Shown: positions 42,826-53,527, counted from the stretch's first letter. The stretch: 54,698 nucleotides of DNA from Anaerolineales bacterium (GCA_029210945.1 JARGGH010000021.1:1-54698), one strand, 5' to 3'. Notes: generated from the sequence alone by a model not told the origin. Numbers and translations are program-made.

Positions 42826-43809
42826 TTACTCCGCGCCTGAACGAAACTCGATCAGGGTCAAGGTGATATCACCTTCTTCGCTGCCCGCCGGAAGCGACAT
42901 GCCCGAGAAGGCCATCTCGGCTGCATACGTCGTCGTTTGCAGCAACCCGATGCCGGGCGCGTACCATTGGCTCTCCTCGGTGGCGATCTCGGCCGTGATA
43001 CTTGTGCCGCCCATATCGATGTCGAATGACATATCGCTGTTGGTATTGAGCCTCAACGCTTCAAACTCTCCGGCGAGCACTTCAATTGTCTCGAAAGAAT
43101 CCCGCCCGCTGCCGGCAGTCGACCAATTGAGGAGGAACGTGCTCTCGTTCATCGTGGCAAGGAACGCCTGTGATTCATCGATGAGCGTGCGCATCTCACC
43201 CGAAAGCAGCAGTTCGGTTTGCCATTCGTAATCCCAGTTGTGATCCTCCAGCGTTTCGATGCTGGGCAGGAAGACGCCTGAGCCGCGTGAATATTCCAGG
43301 TTGGCACTGCCGAAGTCTCCGCCTCCGAGGGCGAGATCGAGTGAGAGCGATGGGAAGGTCAGGATCGCCCCTTCTGCACACTCCAGTGTATAAGCTGCAG
43401 TAAAGGCTGGCTCCTCCGAGGTCATCTCCAGTGTGGCCTGTGATTCGTTCACATCAATAACCGTCCAGGTGTACCTTGTAAAAAGCGAGAGATCCGGCTC
43501 GGGAACTTCCAATAATGAATCCTCAGGGTCGAGCGCGTAGACCCACTGGTTGCCAACCTCCAACGGGAAGAGGTTGTTTGCGCAGACGCTCGCTGTGATA
43601 GGAAGCGTCGATGGCTCGTCCCGCTCAGGTTCGGGATCGGCATCCGATGAATCCGGATCGCCCGCCTCCAGGGTGGTGCTGTTGTCCTCAATCGGCGCGG
43701 CTGGACTGGCGGGATCCTCGCTCTGCGCGGGGCTGCACGCGCCAAGCACGAGGGTGAATGTCAGCGCGCCGAGCAGGGCGGACCGACTGTGATTTCGTGA
43801 TCGAAACAT
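42826..43809 (-). CDS. Lipoprotein of unknown function
   Basis: A 327-residue exported lipoprotein. GGAGG lies 7 bases before ATG 43809. The lipobox is LVLGAC (Cys25), followed by a Ser/Pro/Asp/Glu-rich linker to about 70. The C-terminal 250 residues form a beta-rich domain that starts with NNLFPLEVGNQWVYALDPED, a pattern seen in many Chloroflexota lipoproteins ('P-x-x-x-G-x-x-W-x-Y'). It continues with TRYTWTVIDVNESQATLEMTS, a middle AGEFEALRLNTN and the closing QWYAPGIGLLQTTT, matching the same family type. Binding or scaffold function is likely, enzyme activity is not indicated. Confidence 0.8.
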   Translation of the reverse strand: MFRSRNHSRSALLGALTFTLVLGACSPAQSEDPASPAAPIEDNSTTLEAGDPDSSDADPEPERDEPSTLPITASVCANNLFPLEVGNQWVYALDPEDSLLEVPEPDLSLFTRYTWTVIDVNESQATLEMTSEEPAFTAAYTLECAEGAILTFPSLSLDLALGGGDFGSANLEYSRGSGVFLPSIETLEDHNWDYEWQTELLLSGEMRTLIDESQAFLATMNESTFLLNWSTAGSGRDSFETIEVLAGEFEALRLNTNSDMSFDIDMGGTSITAEIATEESQWYAPGIGLLQTTTYAAEMAFSGMSLPAGSEEGDITLTLIEFRSGAE

Positions 43810-44289
43810 AAACTACCTCCGATGGATATCCATTCAGGGATGTACTGGATAAAAGTTGTCCAGTTGCCGATTATAATGCAATCCATTCCGAAATCTGCTG
43901 CGTCGGGCTGAACCGGATCCAGGCATGCTGTGCTCCGTCCTTTAAACTCTACGCCGTGTTGGGTCAGGACCGGTTCTTGCGTTCCCAATCCGAAGTTGTC
44001 ATCCTTGAAACTTTATCGCCAGGTATGTTGTCATCTGATGAGCTGTTTTCGGATGCAGCTTAATCTGGTATCGGCGCCGGCGGGTAAGCGGCGCTTCTAC
44101 CACCGGTGCTCTTTGGATTCCGTTGATCTGGGGTACCCTGATAGCGCACCAGCCGGCATTTTCATTCACCCAATTGGAGCGGGTCCATGTCCCCATCGAA
44201 TCTCCGAAAGATCTCAACCGGTGCTATCATAGTCCTGTCCGATGCCCGCTTAACGCCGGTGTCAGAACACACCAGGATGGTTTCAAGAT
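43810..44289. other. Divergent intergenic region before the glucan synthase gene
   Basis: 480 bases between a minus-strand lipoprotein and the giant glucan synthase. ATTATAAT at about 43871-43878 offers a -10 box for the lipoprotein. Plus-strand frames (43930-44232) read as chance. An AGGATGG site lies before the TTG start at 44290. A 7-codon frame starts at ATG 44277 and runs across that TTG start. Confidence 0.4.
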
Positions 44290-47200
44290 TTGAAGAATAA
44301 GGGATTGCTGCTCAGTTATTTCGAGAATTTCCAGGATGCACGCGCTGCCCTGGAAAGACTTTGGAAACGCGGATATCGCCGGTCGGTGTTGATATCCAAG
44401 CCAGGCGACGAAAAGTTTGAGTTGCTCTCCCTCTACCGGCGGGCATGGCTTTTGCACGCGCTCCTGTTTTCGTTCGCGGCTGCAGCCCTCGGCGGGCTTG
44501 TTTCCATGTGGCCAGGTCGCCTTTCTTTTTTGCCCTCGTCAGGATTTGAGACGCTCTTATTCGTCACGGTCGGAGTGCTGACGGGCTTCTTGATCGGTTA
44601 TTTGTTCTCCCGCATGCGGATGCCGCCCGTCCCGACGGAGTTGATCGAGATCTACGGCGGGAGGATGATCGCCGAGGAAAATCTTGTGCTCCTGTTCGGA
44701 GACCTCTCGAACATGGAAGCCGCATCTAAGATCTTGAGACAGGTCGCCGAAACCGAACCGTCGATATTCGTGCTGCATCCCGAGCGTGATTTTGAAGTCA
44801 TCGACGAGCCGCGCGAGTACACATCGCTGGCGATCATCCAGCTGAGGGCGCGAGCCGGTAGACTTGCCAGGCGCCAGCGTGTCGATCTTGCCGGAGGGAG
44901 CGATCCCCACCTGCTCAAGCGGATTGATCAAATCAGAAAGACGATTCATGTCGTCTGTGCTGATCTCAATGACGCTCTGCGTCTCGAGCAGAGCCTCGGT
45001 GCTACTGCGGAGTGGATTCTTGACAATGAGTACTTAATTGAAGGGCACGTGCAGGATGTTCTGGACAACCTGCCGCAGCGCTACTTCAGCGAACTGCCGG
45101 CGCTCGCTTCCGAACCCGACCGAGGCCTGCCCCGTATTTACAGCCTTGCCCGCAATCTGACCGAGCTGACGGATGCCCGCCTCGACCAAGACAATATCAT
45201 CCAGTTCATTGAAGGATATCAGGAGAGCCAGGTGCTGACGATCGGCGAGTTATGGGCCCTCCCGCTCTTCCTGCGTATCGCGCTGGTGGAGCGGATCGGT
45301 GATCTCGCCCGCCAGGCCTGGACTGAGATGTATGAGCGCGAGCAGGCAAGCTACTGGGCATACCGGCTCTTGTCGACACTGCGTAGAGAGCCGGACCAGT
45401 TATTTGCCATTATTAACGAACTGACGCGCGCCGTTCCATCACCCTCGCACTACTTCGGCGTACAGCTGACCGGACACCTCTATGACGAAGATTCGCTCCT
45501 TACGCTCGTGCAGAATTGGTTGGAGCGAACGGTACGGCATCCACTCGCCGAGCAGAGCCTTCGCGAGCAATCGCGTCAGGCTGCGGATCAATTGTCAATC
45601 GGCAACGCGATCACGAGCTTGCGCACGCTTTCACTGCTCGATTGGCGCGAGCTTTTTGAGGCGCTGAGCCATGTCGAACGAGCGCTGAGACGCGATCCCG
45701 CCGGGATTTACCAGCATATGGACTTTGACACCCGCAACCAGTATCGAGAGGCGGTGGAGGTGCTCGCGCGGGGCTCGGGCTCTGAGGAAGTCTACGTAGC
45801 CCGGCTGGCCGTCGAGATGGCTGAGGCAAGTGGAGATCGAACCAGTGCCGATCCGCGCCGTGCGCACGTCGGGACCTACCTGATCCGAGACGGCCGTAAT
45901 GATCTCGAGCAGCGCCTGCACGCCAGGGTCAAGGTCTCCGCTCGCATCAGAGCATGGATCAAGCGCTGGCACACGCCTGTATACCTGCTGCTCATCGCGC
46001 TTTTGACTCTGGTGTTGATGGCCCCGGCGTTTGTCGCATTTGATTACGGCGCATGGGATTGGCCGTTTTTCGCTGCGGTGTTGTTCCTGCTGGGCCCTGC
46101 CAGTCAGGTGGCTGTCGAGATTGCCAACTACTTGCTGACCCGCATTCTTCCGGCATGCTGGCTTCCCAAAATGGATTTCGAGGAGACGGGGATCCCTGAT
46201 GCATTCCGAACGCTGGTCATTATTCCCACTCTCCTGACCGACGAAGAGACGATCAGGCAGGAGGTCGAAAAACTTGAAATCCGGTTCCTGGCCAACCAGG
46301 AGGCGAATCTGGCCTTCGGGCTGTTTTCAGACTATGCCGACAGCCCAACGCCACAGGCCGAAGATGATGGGTTGTTGCTGCAAACCGCGACAGCTGAAAT
46401 TGAGAGGCTGAACCAGAAACATGGCCATACGCCGTTTTTCCTTCTTCATCGCGAGCGAGAATGGGTTGAGACAGAACAGCAGTTCATTGGCTGGGAGCGA
46501 AAACGCGGCAAACTGGAGGAACTGAACCGTCTGATCTGTAGAGCGGCGCCAACGGATCAGCGTGAAATTGTGCGGGTGGGGGATCCGGATGCGTTGCAAG
46601 AATTTCGATTTGTAATTACGCTCGACAGCGACACCCAGCTGCCGCGCGACACAGCCCGACGCATGATCGAGACGCTCGCCCATCCGCTCAACCAGCCAGT
46701 GCTCACCGACGATGATCGTGTGGTCGAAGGCACGTACGGGATCATCCAGCCGCGCGTGAGCCCCTCACTTCCCAGCGCGTCGGCGACGCCGTTCAGCCGG
46801 TTGTTCACCAATCCGGTAGGGACAGATCCGTATACTAAAGCGGTCTCAAACGTCTACCAGGACCTAACCGGTGAAACTTCCTATCTGGGGAAAGGGATCT
46901 ATGATCCGCGCGTTTTCGATCGTGCCCTGGGAGGAGTCTTTCCGGAACAGAGGCTGCTGAGCCATGACCTGATCGAGGGTGCCTACGTGCGAGTTGGGTT
47001 GGCATCCGATATCGAGCTGTTTGATGAGTTTCCCGCAACCTATGCGGCCTATGGGAGACGTGAGCACCGCTGGATCCGCGGGGACTGGCAGATTCTCGAC
47101 TGGCTCTTCCCGACCGTTCCATCTGCGGATGGCACACGTGTTCGGAATCCGCTTTCATTAATCAACCGCTGGAAGATCTTCGATAACCTGCGCCGCAGTC

Positions 47201-50200
47201 TGGTCCCGGCGACCAGTGTCGCTGCGTTGTTGACTGCCTGGCTCGTCTCACAAACATTGAGCATCCACGCGATGATTTTGATCGCCATGATGCTGCTCTT
47301 CCAACCTTTGTCGCAGCCACTGACATGGCTGACAAGTGTTTCGGGTCACCGCACATTTTCACCCACCCTTATCCGTCGTGATATCCAGCGGGCGCTGGCG
47401 GAAGTCGCCTTACTGCCTCACAAAGCGGGGCTTTCGATCGATGCAATCATACGGGTCTGGTACCGGCGCCTGATCAGCAAGCGCCGGCTTCTGGAATGGA
47501 CAACATCGCAGATGGGAGAGTGGCACAGCCGCGGCCACCGGCGGATTTATGTTTTTCAGATGGGCTTGATCAGCCTTTTCAGCCTCTTCCTCTTCGCTGT
47601 GTTAAATGTTTTTCAGGTCGCTCAGCTGGCATTTGCACTGCCGTGGCTGGGTCTCTGGTCGATCACCCCCGTCATCGGGTGGATGCTCAATCGAACGCCC
47701 GAATCTCGCCCGCGCACCGCGGCGTTGAGAAGTTCGGAAGTCCGCATGCTGAGGCGCGTCGCACGACGCACCTGGCGCTATTTCGCAGATTTAGTCGGCC
47801 CTGATTCGCACTGGCTCCCCCCCGACAATTACCAGGTTTCCCACCAGAACCAGCTCGCGATGCGGACAAGCCCGACGAATATCGGGCTGTGGATGTTGAG
47901 TGCGTTGGGTGCTTCGGACCTCGGTTACATGAGTATCGATCAGATGGCGACTGCGCTTGTGAAGACTCTGGACACGCTGGAGCGACTTGAACGTTTTGAA
48001 GGACACCTTCTCAATTGGTACAGCCTGGAGGATTTATCGCCACTCGAGCCGCGTTACGTCTCCACGGTCGACAGCGGTAACTTTATTGCGTCAATCTGGA
48101 CGCTTATCCAGGGATTGCACGAGGTGCTGAACACGCCCGTCGTCGATGATCGCGCCAGGCTCGGCCTGCTGGATTCGACTGAAATTCTGGTTGAAGCCCT
48201 GAATGCTGAAGGGCTTTATCTAGAGGTCAAGGAGAAGATCGAACCGATCCTGCGCGCACTGCGTGAGGAAGAGTCGGATCCCGCTGAGCTTATCGAACGC
48301 TTGCGGCAGCTCCACGCGCCGATTAAGGATCTTGCCAGCACACTGCGGGCGCACGCCGGCATGAATGCCGGGGCTGCCTACTGGGCCCGCATGCTCGAGC
48401 GGGAATTGGTCGATTGGTTTTCAACGATCGACCGCTACCTCAGCTGGCTCGATCACGAGCCGGAGAAAATGGAGGCTGCCGACCTGCGCCCGGCTGTGAA
48501 GATCTACGGCACGCGAGAAGGATTGAACACTTTGCCATCGATCTCAGAATTGGCTGACCTGTTCACCGGCGTGCCTCTCCCCATCGAATCAGATCAACTC
48601 ATCGATCCTGAGATCTCCGGATCGTTCGATGAACGGCTCTGGCATTCAGCCCGGGCTGCGCAGGAAACGCGGGCTCAAATCAGGACGCTGATCGAAAACC
48701 TGAACGCGTTTTCGGGGCAGATAAACCTTGGGTTTCTTTACGATCCGAAGCGGCGCCTCTTTACGGTGGGGTACAACGTCTCGCGCGGCACACGTGACAG
48801 CTCGTATTACGATTTGATCGCCAGCGAGGTGCGGCTGGGCGCCTTTGTGGCGATCGCGCGCAACGATGTGTCCGTCGACCACTGGCTTGCCCTCGGGAGG
48901 CCATACACCGCCCATGAAGGACATCGCGTTCTGTTGAGCTGGACCGGGACGATGTTTGAATATCTCATGCCGGTCTTGTTTCAGCGCGTTTATCCTAACT
49001 CGCTCTGGGATCAGGCAGTGAATGAAGCCGTTGAACTCCAAATCCTCTATGGTCGTCGACGGGGTGTCCCCTGGGGGATTTCTGAATCGGCTTTTGCTGA
49101 TCTGGATATCCATCGGACCTATCAATACAAAGCCTTTGGTGTGCCCTGGCTCGGCCTGAAGCGCGGTCTTGAAAGCGATCTGGTCGTCGCTCCCTACGCC
49201 ACGATGCTGGCTCTGCAGGTGAAAACGAAGCAGGCGATCCGTAACCTCGAGCGTCTCGCAGCGAGGGAGTTGCTTCAGGATTACGGGTATTACGAATCGA
49301 TCGATTTCAGCCGGCGCCCGGCGAAGGGATCTGAACCCGGCGTGATCGTCCGGGCGTACATGGCCCATCACCAGGGCATGAGCATGCTGGCGATGGTGAA
49401 TGTGCTCTGTGATGACCCGTTCCAGAGGCGCTTCCATGCTGACCGTCGCGTCAAAGCGGTCGAGCCGCTGCTCTATGAGCGCGTTCCGGCGATCCCTGCG
49501 GTTCATCACATCTCTACTCGTGATCAGGCGCCAGCGCGTCTGGATGAGCTTGGCGAGCGACCGTCGGTAAGCAAGTTTGACACAGCGCACACCGATCATC
49601 CGAAGATTCAATTACTGTCGAACGGCAGGTATAAGCTTCTGTTTACAAACGCGGGGGGCGGCTACAGCCGCTGGGAGGACTACGACCTGACCCGCTGGCG
49701 CAGCGATCCGACGCTGGATTCCTGGGGGAACTTCTGCTACATCCATGACCTGGACACGGGTCGGGTGTGGTCCAACACATACCATCCAGTTGGCGGCGAG
49801 ATCGAGGAATACGAAGCGCGCTTCCCATTAGATCGGGCCGAGATTCGTCGTGCCGAGAACGGCGTGGTCACTGAGACAGAAGTGATTGTTTCGCCGGAGG
49901 ACGATGTCGAGATCCGCCGCATCACGCTGGTCAACCGATCGCTGCGGCCAAGACGCATCGGTTTGACCAGCTACATCGAACTCGCATTGGCACCGCACGG
50001 GTCGGATGTGCAGCACCCGGCGTTTAACAAGCTGTTTATCAAGACCGAGGCGGTCGAATCGGCGGAGGCGTTGATCGCCCACCGCCGTCTTAGATCTCCA
50101 GATGAAGAGCCAATCTACAGCGCCCATCGGATCACAATTGCGGATGGCCTCCATCCGCCGCTGCGTTTTGAAACCGACCGCCGCGCCTTCATCGGCCGGG

Positions 50201-53200
50201 GGAGGTCCTTGCGCGACCCTCTCGGTGCCGTCCATGTTCCCGGGGATAGTGATGGTTTCGTGCTCGATCCGATCTTCAGCATCCGGCGGGATATCCGCCT
50301 CGCACCGGGAGAGCGTGTTCAGGTTTCGCTTGTGCTGGCTGCCGGCCGATCGCGCGAAGCCGTGCTCGGTTTGATGGAGAAATACGGGGATCCCTCGGCG
50401 ATCCAGCGCGCGTTCGAACTCGCCTGGGCTTCTGCCCAGCTTGAACTGCGGATGCAGCGTATCCAGGCCGATCAAGCGCGCCGGTTCCAACACCTGGCAA
50501 GTTATCTCATCTATCCGCATTACCGCATGCGGCCCTCAGCAGAGCGTGTGCTGCAGAACCGCAAGGGACAGTCAGGCTTGTGGCCGTATGCGATCTCAGG
50601 GGATTTGCCCATCGCGTTGGTCAGTATCGAAGATGAACAGGGCCTCGGGTTAGTGCGCCAGATGCTGCAGGCACAGACTTACTGGCGCAAGCATGGCTTG
50701 ATGGTTGATCTGGTGATCCTTAACGAGGAGTCAAGCAGCTACGAGCAGCCGCTCAATGAGAAGTTGGAACAGCTCATCCAGGCACATTCGTTGTATACAG
50801 GGCCCGATCAACCGGGCGGGGTCTATCTGAAGATTGCCGATCAAATGCCGGACGATGATCTGACGCTGTTGCAGTCTGTGGCGCGCGTATCGCTTGTCGC
50901 CGCCCGTGGTCCGCTCTCCCAACAGCTCGGCGCGCCCTACGATATTACCGAGCCCCCGGAAGAAATTGAGATTCAGGATCAGCCCGATGAAGCTTCCCGG
51001 CAGCTGCCCTATATGGAGCTCCCCTATTTCAACGGGCTGGGCGGATTCAACGAAGACGGTAAAGAGTATATTGTTTATCTCGGCCCGGACACACACACGC
51101 CTGCCCCCTGGGTGAATGTTATCGCGAACCCGTCGTTCGGCACGATGGTTAGCGAATCGGGTTCGGGGTTCACGTGGTACGGCAACAGCCAGCGCAACCG
51201 GTTGACAGCGTGGTCGAACGATCCGGTGTTGGACCCGACGTCCGAAGGATTCTACATACGCGATGAAGAGACCGGCCGGGTTTGGTCCCCGACGCCGAAT
51301 CCCATTCGCGAGCGCACAGCTTACCGCATACGGCACGGCGCGGGCTACACTATCTTCGAACACAACAGTCATGCTATTGAGCAGGTATTGACGATTTACG
51401 TGCCCCAGGATGACCGGGGGGGCGAGCCGGTTAAAGTCAGCCAGCTGAGCCTGAAGAACAATTCCAACCGTCTGAGGCGATTGAGCGTTACCTATTATGT
51501 TGAGTGGACGCTGGGTGAACGGCGGGAGGAGTCACAACAGCACGTCACCACTCAATGGGATGAGGAGGCGCGCGCGATCCTCGCTCAGAATGGATACCAC
51601 CCGGACTATGGCGACCGGGTGGCGTTCGCCGCGATCTCCCCGCGCGCATCATCGTTCACGGGTGATCGAAAGACTTTTCTCGGCCGGAATCAATCGGTAC
51701 AAAATCCTGATGCGATGCGGAGGAAGGGCCTGTCCGGCAGGGTGGGAGCCTTGCTCGATCCTTGCGCCGGGGTTCAAACCGTCATCGAGCTCCAACCGGA
51801 AGAAGAGATCGTGCTGGTCGGCTTGCTGGGACAGGCTGGTTCGCGTCCCGAGGCGCGCGCTCTGGTGCAAAAATACCGCGACCCTGTCGTGGTCGATCAG
51901 CAGTTGGAGGCAGCGAAACTGTGGTGGGATCGCACGCTCGGCGTCCTCGATGTTGAGACGCCGGAGCTGTCGATCAATTTCATGTTGAACCGCTGGCTGC
52001 TCTATCAGAGCCTGAGCTGCCGCATCTGGGGTCGATCGGCTTTTTACCAATCTGGAGGCGCGTTTGGTTTTCGAGACCAGCTGCAGGATGTGCTCTCATT
52101 GATTTTCACCAAACCGGAATTCGCACGTGAGCACATTTTGCGATCCGCCGGGAGGCAATTCGAAGCGGGGGACGTTCAGCATTGGTGGCATCCGCCCGGC
52201 GGGGCAGGCGTGCGGACGCGCATTTCGGATGATCTGCTGTGGCTGCCATATGCCACCGCAGAATATGTCCGGGCGACGGGCGATCAGTCAATCTTGAGGG
52301 AATCCATCCGTTATCTGGAAGGGCGGCAGTTGGAGGAAGGTGAGCACGAGGCTTTCATCGAGCCTTCGCCCAGCGCGCAGGCAGGTTTGCTGTTCGATCA
52401 TTGTAAACGTGCTGTTGAGCGCGGCTCCACGCGCGGGCCCGATGGTTTGCCGCTCATTGGAACGGGTGATTGGAACGACGGCATGAACCGTGTGGGCGAG
52501 AACGGGCGCGGCGAGAGCGTCTGGTTGGCCTGGTTCCTGGTCGTTGTGCTCGATGGCATGGCTTTCCTTGCTCGGGAAATTGGCGATGAGATACTCGCCG
52601 AACGCTACGCAGACGATGCGGCCAGTTTGCGCATCACGATCGACCGGGAAGCCTGGGATGGCGCCTGGTATCGGCGCGCCAGGTTTGACGACGGAACCCC
52701 GCTTGGCTCTGCTGCCAATGATGAAGCGCGCATCGATTCGCTGCCACAATCCTGGGCCTGGATCGCAGGCGGCGGCGACCCGGAACGCGCTCAGACAGGG
52801 CTCGAATCTGCCTGGCGGCAGCTGGTCTTACGGGACGAACGCCTGGTGCTGCTGTTCACCCCTCCATTTGACCTCATGCGACCTTCGCCCGGTTATATCC
52901 AGGGGTACCCACCAGGAGTGCGAGAAAATGGCGGTCAATACACGCACGCCGCGATCTGGCTGGCGATCGCGCTGGCGCGCAGCGGGGACGGCAACCGTGC
53001 CGCAGAGCTCATGCGGATCCTGAACCCGGTCGAGCGGGCGCGCGATATTAGCGATGTCTGGCGCTACAAACTGGAACCTTACGCGGTGCCTGCGGATGTC
53101 TACAACCTCACCGGACACATCGGTGAGGGGGGCTGGAGTTGGTATACCGGATCAAGCGGCTGGATGTACCGCGCCTGGGTGGAAGAGATCCTCGGGCTGC

Positions 53201-53448
53201 GCCGGCGGGCTTCTGTGCTGGAGATCGACCCGGTGATCCCTTCCAGGTGGAGTGGATTCAAGGTGAACTATAAGTTCGGGGAAGCGATCTATGAGATCAC
53301 GGTTGAGAATCCCGAACAGGTTCAGAAGGGTGTCCAAGAGGTTGAATTGGATGGACGGCCGCTGGAGAACAACTTGATCCCACTCGAAGACCAACCGGTC
53401 CGTCACAGCGTGCGCGTGCGCATGGGGGCGCCCGCAAAAGACCTCTAA
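44290..53448 (+). CDS. NdvB-like cyclic beta-1,2-glucan synthase / GT84-GH94 protein
   Basis: A 3052-residue membrane protein, as long as the Brucella Cgs and rhizobial NdvB proteins. In order: a soluble N-terminus (1-45, YFENFQDARAALERLWKRGYRR) with two helices (about 52-107), resembling a general-stress-protein 17M-like domain; a helical region; helices at about 561-620; a family 2-like glycosyltransferase (DSDTQLPRD at about 778, HRWIRGDWQ at about 927) and more helices (about 970-1135); a glycoamylase-like domain (about 1424-1705, GRPYTAHEGHRVLLSW); two similar sugar-binding modules (starting about 1763 and 2248, both with the RVWS turn); and a GH94 phosphorylase domain with the catalytic Asp in GDWNDG (about 2725). 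In known members the protein makes and sizes cyclic glucans. The start is TTG with AGGATGG nine bases before. Confidence 0.88.
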   Translation: MKNKGLLLSYFENFQDARAALERLWKRGYRRSVLISKPGDEKFELLSLYRRAWLLHALLFSFAAAALGGLVSMWPGRLSFLPSSGFETLLFVTVGVLTGFLIGYLFSRMRMPPVPTELIEIYGGRMIAEENLVLLFGDLSNMEAASKILRQVAETEPSIFVLHPERDFEVIDEPREYTSLAIIQLRARAGRLARRQRVDLAGGSDPHLLKRIDQIRKTIHVVCADLNDALRLEQSLGATAEWILDNEYLIEGHVQDVLDNLPQRYFSELPALASEPDRGLPRIYSLARNLTELTDARLDQDNIIQFIEGYQESQVLTIGELWALPLFLRIALVERIGDLARQAWTEMYEREQASYWAYRLLSTLRREPDQLFAIINELTRAVPSPSHYFGVQLTGHLYDEDSLLTLVQNWLERTVRHPLAEQSLREQSRQAADQLSIGNAITSLRTLSLLDWRELFEALSHVERALRRDPAGIYQHMDFDTRNQYREAVEVLARGSGSEEVYVARLAVEMAEASGDRTSADPRRAHVGTYLIRDGRNDLEQRLHARVKVSARIRAWIKRWHTPVYLLLIALLTLVLMAPAFVAFDYGAWDWPFFAAVLFLLGPASQVAVEIANYLLTRILPACWLPKMDFEETGIPDAFRTLVIIPTLLTDEETIRQEVEKLEIRFLANQEANLAFGLFSDYADSPTPQAEDDGLLLQTATAEIERLNQKHGHTPFFLLHREREWVETEQQFIGWERKRGKLEELNRLICRAAPTDQREIVRVGDPDALQEFRFVITLDSDTQLPRDTARRMIETLAHPLNQPVLTDDDRVVEGTYGIIQPRVSPSLPSASATPFSRLFTNPVGTDPYTKAVSNVYQDLTGETSYLGKGIYDPRVFDRALGGVFPEQRLLSHDLIEGAYVRVGLASDIELFDEFPATYAAYGRREHRWIRGDWQILDWLFPTVPSADGTRVRNPLSLINRWKIFDNLRRSLVPATSVAALLTAWLVSQTLSIHAMILIAMMLLFQPLSQPLTWLTSVSGHRTFSPTLIRRDIQRALAEVALLPHKAGLSIDAIIRVWYRRLISKRRLLEWTTSQMGEWHSRGHRRIYVFQMGLISLFSLFLFAVLNVFQVAQLAFALPWLGLWSITPVIGWMLNRTPESRPRTAALRSSEVRMLRRVARRTWRYFADLVGPDSHWLPPDNYQVSHQNQLAMRTSPTNIGLWMLSALGASDLGYMSIDQMATALVKTLDTLERLERFEGHLLNWYSLEDLSPLEPRYVSTVDSGNFIASIWTLIQGLHEVLNTPVVDDRARLGLLDSTEILVEALNAEGLYLEVKEKIEPILRALREEESDPAELIERLRQLHAPIKDLASTLRAHAGMNAGAAYWARMLERELVDWFSTIDRYLSWLDHEPEKMEAADLRPAVKIYGTREGLNTLPSISELADLFTGVPLPIESDQLIDPEISGSFDERLWHSARAAQETRAQIRTLIENLNAFSGQINLGFLYDPKRRLFTVGYNVSRGTRDSSYYDLIASEVRLGAFVAIARNDVSVDHWLALGRPYTAHEGHRVLLSWTGTMFEYLMPVLFQRVYPNSLWDQAVNEAVELQILYGRRRGVPWGISESAFADLDIHRTYQYKAFGVPWLGLKRGLESDLVVAPYATMLALQVKTKQAIRNLERLAARELLQDYGYYESIDFSRRPAKGSEPGVIVRAYMAHHQGMSMLAMVNVLCDDPFQRRFHADRRVKAVEPLLYERVPAIPAVHHISTRDQAPARLDELGERPSVSKFDTAHTDHPKIQLLSNGRYKLLFTNAGGGYSRWEDYDLTRWRSDPTLDSWGNFCYIHDLDTGRVWSNTYHPVGGEIEEYEARFPLDRAEIRRAENGVVTETEVIVSPEDDVEIRRITLVNRSLRPRRIGLTSYIELALAPHGSDVQHPAFNKLFIKTEAVESAEALIAHRRLRSPDEEPIYSAHRITIADGLHPPLRFETDRRAFIGRGRSLRDPLGAVHVPGDSDGFVLDPIFSIRRDIRLAPGERVQVSLVLAAGRSREAVLGLMEKYGDPSAIQRAFELAWASAQLELRMQRIQADQARRFQHLASYLIYPHYRMRPSAERVLQNRKGQSGLWPYAISGDLPIALVSIEDEQGLGLVRQMLQAQTYWRKHGLMVDLVILNEESSSYEQPLNEKLEQLIQAHSLYTGPDQPGGVYLKIADQMPDDDLTLLQSVARVSLVAARGPLSQQLGAPYDITEPPEEIEIQDQPDEASRQLPYMELPYFNGLGGFNEDGKEYIVYLGPDTHTPAPWVNVIANPSFGTMVSESGSGFTWYGNSQRNRLTAWSNDPVLDPTSEGFYIRDEETGRVWSPTPNPIRERTAYRIRHGAGYTIFEHNSHAIEQVLTIYVPQDDRGGEPVKVSQLSLKNNSNRLRRLSVTYYVEWTLGERREESQQHVTTQWDEEARAILAQNGYHPDYGDRVAFAAISPRASSFTGDRKTFLGRNQSVQNPDAMRRKGLSGRVGALLDPCAGVQTVIELQPEEEIVLVGLLGQAGSRPEARALVQKYRDPVVVDQQLEAAKLWWDRTLGVLDVETPELSINFMLNRWLLYQSLSCRIWGRSAFYQSGGAFGFRDQLQDVLSLIFTKPEFAREHILRSAGRQFEAGDVQHWWHPPGGAGVRTRISDDLLWLPYATAEYVRATGDQSILRESIRYLEGRQLEEGEHEAFIEPSPSAQAGLLFDHCKRAVERGSTRGPDGLPLIGTGDWNDGMNRVGENGRGESVWLAWFLVVVLDGMAFLAREIGDEILAERYADDAASLRITIDREAWDGAWYRRARFDDGTPLGSAANDEARIDSLPQSWAWIAGGGDPERAQTGLESAWRQLVLRDERLVLLFTPPFDLMRPSPGYIQGYPPGVRENGGQYTHAAIWLAIALARSGDGNRAAELMRILNPVERARDISDVWRYKLEPYAVPADVYNLTGHIGEGGWSWYTGSSGWMYRAWVEEILGLRRRASVLEIDPVIPSRWSGFKVNYKFGEAIYEITVENPEQVQKGVQEVELDGRPLENNLIPLEDQPVRHSVRVRMGAPAKDL

Positions 53449-53498
53449 TCCTGCGCTTTCCACTGGCCCCTCGGTCGACGGTTAGTACAGCTGGTCTA

Positions 53499-53527
53499 TT
53501 GAGCTGAAGGTTCCCACTCTCTATCGT
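53499..53527 (+). promoter_or_regulatory. Promoter candidate and hairpin before the winged-helix gene
   Basis: TTGAGC and TATCGT are 17 bases apart, each matching 4 of 6 consensus bases. Between this and the gene a hairpin (GCGCAC with GTGCGC, 53546-53563) lies about 14 bases before the ribosome binding site, where it could affect translation. Confidence 0.35.

Noticed and set aside
43930..44232. A 100-residue plus-strand frame before the glucan synthase gene
   Set aside because: Its composition is unlike its neighbours and it has no ribosome binding site or recognisable pattern.
48646..49611. A 321-residue antisense frame inside the glucan synthase gene
   Set aside because: It is rich in Arg and His without domain marks and lies wholly antisense to a clear glycoamylase-like domain; GC-rich genes often have such shadows.
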